A stretch of DNA of 8,068 nt from an uncultured Opitutaceae bacterium (GTDB lineage: Bacteria; Verrucomicrobiota; Verrucomicrobiia; Opitutales; Opitutaceae): NCBI GenBank assembly GCA_937902865.1, contig CALFNJ010000456.1:1-8068 (forward strand), in the 5' to 3' direction. Below, piece by piece: positions 1 to 5,500 of the stretch. Under the pieces are notes generated by a model. The model was not told where the DNA came from, did not search any database, and worked only from the letters and a program-made list of their open reading frames with translations. Position 1 is the first letter of the stretch; the number at the start of each line of letters is the position of its first letter. The position numbers and the translations under genes are program-made.

Positions 1-2394
1 GTGAGCACTAAGGGACTGACCTACGTTGAGGTCGGGCACGTCACGGCGGGGTACAGTTACTGGCACTTCCAGGATTACCGGCTCGATCCGGAAAACGGGA
101 ATCTGCCGCAACGTCTGATGGCGTTGCCGCTGGTCTGGGGTGGGAAGCAATTCGAGTTTCCCGGGACCGATGCGCCGGGCTGGCAGGATTGTGATGTGTG
201 GATGCTGGGCCGGCAGTGGTTTCAGGAGATGGGGCACGACGAGAAGGCGATGCTGGCGCGCGGGCACGCGATCATGAGCATGGTCGCGGTGGCGCTGGGC
301 GCGCTCGTGTGGGGCTGGTCGCGGCGGCTCTTTGGTCCGCTCGGCGGCATGCTTTCGCTGCTGCTGTACGTGTTGAGCCCGATCATCCTCGCCAACGGGG
401 CACTGATGACCTCGGACACGATTTCCGCGTTCTTCTTTCTCGCGGCGGTGTGGTGCCTCTGGGACGTGGCGCATCGGATCACGCTTGGCCGGGTGATCCT
501 CGGCGGACTCTGCGTCGGTGGTTTGTGCGGCGCGAAAATGTCGGCGGTGCTGCTCGTGGTGATGCTGCTGCCGCTGATCGTCGCGCGATGGCTCGGACGG
601 AGACCGCTGGTGCTGGCGATCGGCCAGCCGCGCGAACTCACGCGCCGCGGTCAGCAGGCGCTCGCGCTCGCCGGCGTGGCGGCGGTCCAGATCCTGATCG
701 CCTGGATCGTGGTGTGGGGACTTTACGGTTTTCGTTATGACGCTTTCGGCGATCCGGCGAAAGTTGGACCCGGACGTTTCCTGCACCGCTGGGAATTGGT
801 GCTCGGGAAACCGGATCCGATCGACCTCGTGGATCAGCTGACGCTGAGCGATGCCCAGCGGGCGCGGATGGTGCAGCTCCTGCCAAAAAGCGACGGGCCG
901 CTCATGCCGTGGGACGATGCGCGTGTCGCCTCGTTCAACGCCATCCGCCGGGACGTGCTGACGCCGGAGCAGGCTCGACAAGTCGACGCGCGGCTCGCGG
1001 AACCGCCGCCGGCGTGGCCGGTGAAGCTCGTGGATTTTGCGCGGACGCATCACCTGCTGCCTGAGGCTTATCTGTACGGCTATGCGAATGTCTGGCGCTT
1101 CTCGGGCGTCCGCATCGGATTTCTCAACGGCGAGATCAACCTCACGGGCAACCGGTGGTTTTTCCCGTATGCGTTTCTCGTCAAGACGCCGCTCCCGATG
1201 CTGGCGATCTGCCTCCTGGCTTTGGCGGCGGGAATCGGGCGGAGGCGCCGGAGTTCCGGGGTGGCCGCCGACCTCCGGGCGGCGGATGCTGCGGACGGCG
1301 AGGCAAACCAAACGCGCCCGGAGGTCGCGTCCTCATTTTCGGCCCGATCTCGATCTTCATCGGTTTCGTTTTATGAGACGCTGCCGCTGTGGAGCCTGCT
1401 GGTCGTTTACCTTGCGACGGTGTTGGCGAGTCATCTGAACATTGGTCACCGCCATCTGCTCACGGCCTATCCGCCGCTTTGCATCCTCGGTGGCGCGGCG
1501 GTGCTCTGGCTCGCGGAAACGGTGCGTTATCGCCGTGCGATGGCGGTGGTGCTGGGCGGACTCACGGTGGCATTGGTGGCCGAGATCGGTTGGCGATATC
1601 CGAACTACCTCGCGTACTTCAACGCGATCGCGGGCGGACCGGCGCAGGGCTATCGGCACCTCGTCGACAGCTCACTCGACTGGGGGCAGGACCTGCCGGC
1701 CGTCAAAGCCTACCTCGACCGCCATCCGACGAACGGCCCGGTTTATTTCTCCTATTTCGGCCTCGACGATCCGGCGCTCTATGCGATCCGGACGGAACGG
1801 CTGTTCTCGGCGCCGGGGCAGGACGTGCCGCCGCCCCTGTTCAGCACGGTCCTGCCGCGGGAGCAGATCGACGGATGGATCAATACGGTGCGGCAAAGCC
1901 ATCCCACGTACGAATTTGCGGGCGTGCTTCCGCAAGCGGACGGACGCATCCAGGTGGTGATGCTGAAGAATGCGAAGGCGCTGCGCCTGTTGCCGGGCAC
2001 GTATCTGATCAGCGCGACCATGCTCCAGCCGCTGAACTACCCGATCACGGGTCCGGAGGGGCCGTGGAACGAGCGCTTCGAAACGCTTTACCAGGAACTC
2101 ACCCGCGCGGTGGCGCCGCTGCTCGAGGACAGCACCCCACAGGTCCGGCTCGCGCAGCTGCACGAGCACTCCCCGGAAGACTGGGCGCCGGTGCTCGCGC
2201 GCTTCGACGCCTTCCGCTTCGCGCGCCTGACGGCGTACCTGCGCCGCCGCGAACCGGACGAGAACATCAATTACTCCGTGCTGGTTTATCATCTGACCCA
2301 GGCGGATCTCGACGCCGCACTGAACGGCCCGCCGCCGGCCTACGGAGCCGACCTGCCGAAGCTGCAGATGGAGCTGACCAGCGGAAACAAGTGA
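1..2394 (+). CDS. GT39/ArnT-like membrane glycosyltransferase, probably 5'-partial
   Basis: This is a multi-pass inner-membrane protein of the GT-C fold (PMT/ArnT-like, phospholipid-carrier-dependent glycosyltransferases), which move a sugar from a polyprenyl-phosphate donor to a target outside the cytoplasmic membrane. The donor and target here are unknown. The start of the visible sequence (TAGYSYWHFQDYRLDPEN, about residues 14-31) matches the first extracytoplasmic loop of the family. The helix that normally precedes it is absent, so the real start is probably upstream and GTG at position 1 is probably not the start. About nine hydrophobic segments lie near residues 91-109, 113-133, 140-157, 165-197, 222-244, 388-413, 463-480, 492-508 and 514-532. 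Family blocks include LPEAYLYG (353-360), FLVKTPLP, LNIGHRHLL and LDWGQD (559-564), followed by a soluble C-terminal part. Two oddities: Val9 sits where the family usually has the Asp of its DE motif, and residues 420-443 are encoded by a palindromic repeat. Family assignment is firm; substrate is not. Confidence 0.88.
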   Translation: MSTKGLTYVEVGHVTAGYSYWHFQDYRLDPENGNLPQRLMALPLVWGGKQFEFPGTDAPGWQDCDVWMLGRQWFQEMGHDEKAMLARGHAIMSMVAVALGALVWGWSRRLFGPLGGMLSLLLYVLSPIILANGALMTSDTISAFFFLAAVWCLWDVAHRITLGRVILGGLCVGGLCGAKMSAVLLVVMLLPLIVARWLGRRPLVLAIGQPRELTRRGQQALALAGVAAVQILIAWIVVWGLYGFRYDAFGDPAKVGPGRFLHRWELVLGKPDPIDLVDQLTLSDAQRARMVQLLPKSDGPLMPWDDARVASFNAIRRDVLTPEQARQVDARLAEPPPAWPVKLVDFARTHHLLPEAYLYGYANVWRFSGVRIGFLNGEINLTGNRWFFPYAFLVKTPLPMLAICLLALAAGIGRRRRSSGVAADLRAADAADGEANQTRPEVASSFSARSRSSSVSFYETLPLWSLLVVYLATVLASHLNIGHRHLLTAYPPLCILGGAAVLWLAETVRYRRAMAVVLGGLTVALVAEIGWRYPNYLAYFNAIAGGPAQGYRHLVDSSLDWGQDLPAVKAYLDRHPTNGPVYFSYFGLDDPALYAIRTERLFSAPGQDVPPPLFSTVLPREQIDGWINTVRQSHPTYEFAGVLPQADGRIQVVMLKNAKALRLLPGTYLISATMLQPLNYPITGPEGPWNERFETLYQELTRAVAPLLEDSTPQVRLAQLHEHSPEDWAPVLARFDAFRFARLTAYLRRREPDENINYSVLVYHLTQADLDAALNGPPPAYGADLPKLQMELTSGNK
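1260..1327. repeat. Palindromic repeat copy inside the glycosyltransferase reading frame
   Basis: Bases 1260-1285 are identical over 26 nt to 2684-2709 in the intergenic region. The core CGACCTCCGGGCG (1269-1281) recurs in inverted form as CGCCCGGAGGTCG at 1315-1327, so this is a two-armed palindromic unit with a loop of about 33 nt. It is read in frame, giving VAADLRA from one arm (from residue 421) and RPEVA from the other. The product is a Ser/Arg/Ala-rich, non-conserved loop between two predicted membrane helices. That it entered by insertion is inferred. Confidence 0.8.
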
Positions 2395-2495
2395 CGGAAG
2401 GCGAGGAGGGGGCCGGAAGGCCGGATGGTCAGAGGGCCGGAAGCCGGAGGACAGAGGACGGAGGCCGAAAGGACGGAGGGAGGTCGATGAGTCGG
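2395..2495. repeat. Purine-rich degenerate direct repeats downstream of the glycosyltransferase
   Basis: The 100 bases after the stop codon are mostly G and A on the + strand. GGGCCGGAAG occurs at 2410-2419 and again at 2434-2443, and GGACRGA-type heptamers follow at 2449-2455, 2456-2462 and 2471-2477. I see no gene here; the reading frames crossing it have no family features. It is probably a decayed intergenic repeat of unknown role. Confidence 0.55.
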
Positions 2496-2512
2496 TGATC
2501 GACTGGATTGAA

Positions 2513-2597
2513 CTCGGTTCGTCCTCGGATCGGCTCGTGTTAAAAATCGGTTCGATCCGAATTTTTCTTACAGGAATCGATCCAAGGACGAGCCGAG
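2513..2597. terminator. 85-bp hairpin, likely bidirectional terminator between convergent genes
   Basis: Bases 2513-2532 and 2578-2597 form an inverted repeat matching at 18 of 20 positions, with one of the two differences leaving a G-T wobble. Inside it, AAAAATCGG (2542-2550) pairs with CCGAATTTTT (2557-2566) with one bulged A and the loop TTCGAT. The inner hairpin has an A tract on one side and a T tract on the other, so it can act as an intrinsic terminator in both directions. It lies between the convergent glycosyltransferase (stop at 2394) and the SPFH operon (stop at 2816). The outer arms are much longer than a terminator needs, so it may also be a small dispersed element. Confidence 0.6.
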
Positions 2598-2623
2598 GAA
2601 AGGACTTCATTCAGACCAAGCCG

Positions 2624-2667
2624 TTTCGCGCAGAGGCGCAGAGTCGCGGGAGAACTCGCGGAGAATT
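2624..2667. repeat. GCGCAGAG-type intergenic repeat
   Basis: GCGCAGAG is repeated back to back at 2628-2635 and 2636-2643. A looser duplication follows, TCGCGGGAGAAC (2644-2655) against TCGCGGAGAATT (2656-2667). It resembles the degenerate CGCAGAG-type repeats found between genes in many environmental bacteria; that comparison is from memory. No coding potential is apparent. Confidence 0.5.
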
Positions 2668-2683
2668 CCAGGATAGCCTTGAA

Positions 2684-2758
2684 GGTGGCCGCCGACCTCC
2701 GGGCGGCGGTTCAGCGGGCGCCGTGCTCAATACCGCCGCCGGGAGGTCGGCGGCTACC
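2684..2758. repeat. 75-bp REP-like palindrome, same family as the copy at 1260
   Basis: The arm 2684-2709 is the inverted complement of 2733-2758 at 24 of 26 positions, with a 23-nt loop (2710-2732). The arm is identical to 1260-1285 inside the glycosyltransferase gene, so this is a dispersed family rather than a chance hairpin. The GC-rich stem would fold strongly in RNA or single-stranded DNA. The layout resembles REP/BIME units mobilised by RAYT (TnpA-REP) transposases, though no such gene is in this window. Confidence 0.8.
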
Positions 2759-2781
2759 CACTGATTTCGGCAGGGCTCGAA

Positions 2782-2816
2782 ATCGAAAATCGAGAATCCA
2801 AAATCGAAAATCCAAT
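2782..2816. repeat. Tandem heptamer repeat, five ATCSAAA-like units
   Basis: Five consecutive 7-nt units are visible: ATCGAAA, ATCGAGA, ATCCAAA, ATCGAAA and ATCCAAT. The array is strikingly AT-rich for this region. Its last base is the final base of the stop codon of the small membrane protein gene on the minus strand, so the array begins immediately after that gene. Confidence 0.7.
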
Positions 2817-3019
2817 CAGTCTTTCCGTTTTCCGAAAGAGAACGCCAGCCAGAGCCCGAAGATGAGCAGCAGGACGAGCCACCAGAGATAGCGCAGCTCG
2901 CGGGCGGCGAGCTCGGCGAACGCGAAGGCGCGCGGGAAAAGAAAAAGAAGCCCGATGAGCACCACGCCGGAAATGATCCAGCCGAGCGTGCGGAGCGGAC
3001 TGCGTTTCTGGCTGCTCAT
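2816..3019 (-). CDS. Small two-helix membrane protein, unknown function, coupled to the SPFH gene
   Basis: This encodes 67 residues. A basic N-terminus (MSSQKRSPLR) is followed by a hydrophobic helix at about 13-28, an amphipathic linker rich in Ala, Glu and Arg at about 30-43, a second helix with a YLWWL motif at about 44-62, and a basic tail GKRKD. The positive-inside rule places both ends in the cytoplasm, giving a helical hairpin. The start was chosen because ATG at 3019-3017 overlaps the stop of the upstream SPFH gene as ATGA, a typical translational coupling arrangement. Longer in-frame starts to 3160 would run through the SPFH gene and encode only Arg-rich shadow sequence. I do not recognise a named family. 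The coupling suggests that it acts with the SPFH protein, perhaps as a small membrane partner; this is inferred. Confidence 0.75.
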   Translation of the reverse strand: MSSQKRSPLRTLGWIISGVVLIGLLFLFPRAFAFAELAARELRYLWWLVLLLIFGLWLAFSFGKRKD

Positions 3020-3870
3020 CGCCGGGCGGGAGCGGAGCCCGAGCTGGAGCCGGCGGAGCCCGAGGGCAGTCCGAGCGGAAGGAGGATGTTGGCGCCGCCG
3101 TTGCCGCCCTCGGCGCCACCGGCGTTGCCGCCGATCACGAGCGGGGCCTTGCCGTCCCATTTCTCGACGATCTGGAGCTGGATGAGTCCGGGGTTGTCGC
3201 GGATCGCCTCGGCGCGGACCCGGATAGCCTCAGCTTCGCCCTTGGCCTTGATGATGGCGGTGTCGGCCTCGATCTGCGCCTTCTGCTGGGTGAAGCGCGC
3301 CTTGGCGGCCTCCTGCTCCTGCACCATCTTGGACTCGATGGCGGTCTCGAGCTCCTTCGAGAGCGTGATGTTCTCAAGGACGATGTCCTCGACGAGCAGG
3401 ATGTCGCCGACCTTCTTGCGCGCCTCGACGAGCGTGCGGGCCTTGATGTCCTCGCGCTTTTTCACGATCTGCTCGGCGCTCTGCAAAGCGGTGACCTCCT
3501 TGAGCGCTTCCTGGACGCGCGGGGCGATCAGGCTGTCGAACGGATCACCGGCGTAGGACTTGTAGATCTGGACCACCGAAGCCTCGGGAATGCGGTAAAG
3601 CACGCGCAGGGTGACATTCACCTGCTGCAGATCGGAGGAATAGCACTCGGCGGGCAGCGGACGCGTGAGCTGGCGGACGGGGATGTTGACGATGTGCGTG
3701 ATGAACGGCGACTTCGTGCCGAAGCCCTCGGGTTTGAACTGCTCGCTCACCTTGCCGAGCGTGACCTCGACGCCGCGAAAGCCGGGATCGACGACATACG
3801 TGGACTGCGAGCCCGCGAGGACGAGCACCAGGATGATAATGCCGAAGCCGATGAGTTTGCCGGGGTTCAT
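3016..3870 (-). CDS. Prohibitin-like SPFH/Band 7 membrane protein
   Basis: This encodes 284 residues, close to the usual length of prohibitin-type proteins. An N-terminal membrane anchor (about 5-21, IGFGIIILVLVLAG) is followed by TYVVDPGFRGVEVTLGK, which opens a Band 7 domain over about 25-200. A charged Ala/Glu/Lys helix at about 171-226, including KAKGEAEAIRVRAEAI, is the coiled coil typical of the family. The tail (247-284) is Gly/Ser-rich and includes NILLPL. Such proteins assemble into large rings at the membrane and often modulate membrane proteases such as FtsH or organise microdomains; no protease gene is nearby. ATG at 3870 was preferred over a start at 3921 because it lies just before the anchor, and the extra 17 residues look non-native and would run to the edge of the 3922-4015 palindrome. 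No Shine-Dalgarno sequence is apparent. The next gene overlaps its stop by four bases. Confidence 0.9.
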   Translation of the reverse strand: MNPGKLIGFGIIILVLVLAGSQSTYVVDPGFRGVEVTLGKVSEQFKPEGFGTKSPFITHIVNIPVRQLTRPLPAECYSSDLQQVNVTLRVLYRIPEASVVQIYKSYAGDPFDSLIAPRVQEALKEVTALQSAEQIVKKREDIKARTLVEARKKVGDILLVEDIVLENITLSKELETAIESKMVQEQEAAKARFTQQKAQIEADTAIIKAKGEAEAIRVRAEAIRDNPGLIQLQIVEKWDGKAPLVIGGNAGGAEGGNGGANILLPLGLPSGSAGSSSGSAPARR

Positions 3871-3921
3871 ATAGTAGGGATGCGCGGCATGACATAACGC
3901 GGGGGCCCTGGCCGCAAGCAA

Positions 3922-4015
3922 AGGTGGAACGTGTTGTCCCCAACGCGTTGAGAGGCTCGGCTGGCTTGAGAGACGGACGGAGCGAACAACGCGTTAGGGA
4001 CAACGCGTTCCACCT
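3922..4015. repeat. 94-bp palindrome in the divergent promoter region
   Basis: Arms 3922-3950 and 3987-4015 are inverted complements at 27 of 29 positions, with a 36-nt loop. Each arm carries two copies of the self-complementary octamer AACGCGTT (one changed to AACGTGTT in the left arm) separated by a short GTCCCC-like spacer. It fills about half of the 183 bp between the SPFH start (3870) and the DUF2851 start (4054). A REP-like dispersed element is the simplest reading; a DNA-binding or regulatory role is possible. No convincing promoter could be assigned in the remaining 3871-3921 or 4016-4053. Confidence 0.8.
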
Positions 4016-4053
4016 CGAAAGATTGGGCGCCACGACCTCGTTCCTATCGGTTG

Positions 4054-5403
4054 ATGACGCCGATCCTCTCCAAAGATGCCGTGGCGGAGATTCAGGGGTT
4101 GTACGGTCCGTTTTCGTTTCCGGAGAAAATCTTTCAGAAGATCTGGCGTCGGCGGGATTTTGACGTGACGGCGACGGTGCTGGACGACGGACGGAAACTG
4201 GAGGTGCTGCATCCGGGAAAGCTGAATCTGCTCGGTGGACCCGACTTCAAGGGCGCGCGGCTGCGGCTCGGTGGTGTCGAGCGGATCGGGGACGTGGAAT
4301 TGCACCTGCACGCGGAGGACTGGGTGGCACACGGGCACGCGGCGGACCCGGCTTATGCGGGCGTGATTCTGCACGTCGTGCTGTTTCCGTCGCGGCCGGG
4401 CTGGCTGACGATCGGCGCGGAAGGGCGGAATATTCCGAACCTGACCGTGCTCCCACTCCTCCACCATGATCTCGAGGAATACGCGGCGGACGAGGCGGTG
4501 GAAGTGTTGGCGAATCGTCCGCTGGCGCGCGCGTGCGAAGAACTCGGCCGCTTGCCGCAGCCCGAACTTGCCGCGCTGCTGCGCCGCGGCGCGAACCAGC
4601 GCTGGCGGCAGAAGCTGCACTTCGCCCGGGTACGGCTGCAGCGGCTGGGCTGGACGGCGGCGTGTCACCATGCCGCGCTGGAAATTCTCGGTTATCGTTT
4701 CAATCGCGCGCCCATGCTCCGGATCGCCGGCCGGGTTTCTCTGGCGGAATGGACGCGGCCGAATTTCGACCCGCAGGCGCTGCTGGCGGAAGAGGGGAGC
4801 GGCTGGAGTCTGCAGGGAGTGCGGCCGGCGAATCATCCGCGAGTGAGGCTACGGCAGTATCGAGCCTGGACGCAGGCGCGTCCGGAGTGGCCGGCACGGC
4901 TGGAGACGCTGGCATCAGTTTTTCCGGCTGAGCCCAACAGAGATGATACCATCACGACGGCTTATCGGCGCAGGCATCATCTGGGCCGCCAGCGTGCGAG
5001 CTTGATGGACGAACTCTGCGAAGGCGCAGTAGGCGGGACGCGTTTCGACAATCTCTGCTGCGATGGCTTTTTTCCGCTGGTCGCGGTTCACACGGGCCGC
5101 GACCTGATGGACCTGTGGTTTCATTGGTTTCCGGGCGATGCGCCGCCTTATCTCGCCGGTATGTTGCGGGAGTTGGGCGTGGCGGGTCAGACGCGGCAAC
5201 CGCGATGCCACGGACTCATTCAAGGGCTCCTGGGATGGTTGCTGGAAAGGGAGGCGAAAGAGCGTGACGCCCCGCTTGCTCTCGCGCCTGATCAGAATGT
5301 TTCTGCGGTCACCGGGCCCGCGCCGGCATCGCATTTCCACCGAGTTGCGATTCCCGTGAGTTCCAGCGGGGCCTTTTCGGGTGCGGGGCTTGACAAGTTT
5401 TAG
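4054..5403 (+). CDS. DUF2851 family protein
   Basis: This encodes 449 residues from ATG at 4054; a TTG directly before it (4051) is a less likely start. I recognise the DUF2851 signature: HPG (53-55), GGPDF (61-65), GDVELHLHAEDW (79-90), then H93, H95, D98, Y101 and ILHVV (105-109). A second conserved block near the end includes CDGFFPL, DLWFHWFPGDAPP and a QGLLGWLLERE segment. The last roughly 40 residues are rich in Ala, Pro and Ser and look non-conserved. No signal peptide or membrane helix is visible, so it is probably cytoplasmic. The function of the family is unknown to me. The order PD, then about 17 residues, then E-x-H resembles a variant PD-(D/E)xK nuclease core, but this is speculation. 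The gene starts just after the 94-bp palindrome, and its last codons overlap the candidate nusA promoter. Confidence 0.85.
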   Translation: MTPILSKDAVAEIQGLYGPFSFPEKIFQKIWRRRDFDVTATVLDDGRKLEVLHPGKLNLLGGPDFKGARLRLGGVERIGDVELHLHAEDWVAHGHAADPAYAGVILHVVLFPSRPGWLTIGAEGRNIPNLTVLPLLHHDLEEYAADEAVEVLANRPLARACEELGRLPQPELAALLRRGANQRWRQKLHFARVRLQRLGWTAACHHAALEILGYRFNRAPMLRIAGRVSLAEWTRPNFDPQALLAEEGSGWSLQGVRPANHPRVRLRQYRAWTQARPEWPARLETLASVFPAEPNRDDTITTAYRRRHHLGRQRASLMDELCEGAVGGTRFDNLCCDGFFPLVAVHTGRDLMDLWFHWFPGDAPPYLAGMLRELGVAGQTRQPRCHGLIQGLLGWLLEREAKERDAPLALAPDQNVSAVTGPAPASHFHRVAIPVSSSGAFSGAGLDKF

Positions 5404-5417
5404 AGCGGACCGATAAG
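5390..5417 (+). promoter_or_regulatory. Candidate sigma-70-type promoter for nusA-infB
   Basis: A perfect TTGACA (5390-5395) lies in the last codons of the DUF2851 gene. With a 16-nt spacer the -10 would be GATAAG (5412-5417), matching TATAAT at four of six positions. Transcription would begin near 5424, giving a leader of about 75 nt before nusA. No better candidate appears between here and the nusA start. The match is suggestive only. Confidence 0.45.
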
Positions 5418-5436
5418 TTTACCAACTCTTAAACAA

Positions 5437-5456
5437 CCACTTTTCAAGAAAGGTGG
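5437..5456 (+). promoter_or_regulatory. Possible antiterminator hairpin in the nusA leader
   Basis: CCACTTTT (5437-5444) pairs with AAAGGTGG (5449-5456), including one G-T wobble, around the loop CAAG. Its right arm covers most of the left arm of the downstream terminator (5449-5459), so the two structures cannot form together. This is the arrangement of an attenuator, although the terminator looks the more stable fold and no sensing mechanism is visible. Confidence 0.4.
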
Positions 5457-5479
5457 GCCGTGAGGCCCGCTTTTTTTTT
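5449..5479 (+). terminator. Intrinsic terminator just upstream of nusA (possible attenuator)
   Basis: The stem AAAGGTGGGCC (5449-5459) pairs with GGCCCGCTTTT (5464-5474) around the loop GTGA, with a GGGCC/GGCCC core and two G-T wobbles. Nine consecutive T bases (5471-5479) follow the GC-rich core. It lies 45 bases after the DUF2851 stop and ends 21 bases before the nusA ATG, too close for a full nusA promoter to fit between. It therefore either terminates DUF2851 transcripts or attenuates nusA, or both. Confidence 0.8.
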
Positions 5480-5500
5480 CCCACCATCCCAACGTCTTCT

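Noticed and set aside
1389..2498. Second-frame open reading frame on the plus strand inside the glycosyltransferase gene
   Set aside because: It overlaps conserved family blocks of the real frame and encodes Arg/Ala/Gly-rich sequence with no family features.
1672..2610. Antisense open frame crossing the end of the glycosyltransferase
   Set aside because: It runs through the purine-rich repeat and the 85-bp hairpin and has the composition of a GC-driven shadow.
2684..2758. CRISPR-like interpretation of the repeated arms
   Set aside because: There are only two inverted arms and one distant copy, with no regular spacers and no cas genes.
2495..2891. Short open frames across the intergenic repeats, some reading VAADLRA
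   Set aside because: They consist of translated repeat sequence; the VAADLRA-like peptide comes from the palindrome arm and is not evidence of a gene.
3880..3925. Possible minus-strand promoter for the SPFH gene (TTGCTT and TTATGT, 18-nt spacing)
   Set aside because: The -35 match is only three of six and the -10 is poor, so it cannot be told from chance.
3994..4836. Antisense open frame opposite the DUF2851 gene
   Set aside because: The DUF2851 motifs on the plus strand are clear, and the antisense product is Arg/Pro/His-rich without recognisable domains.
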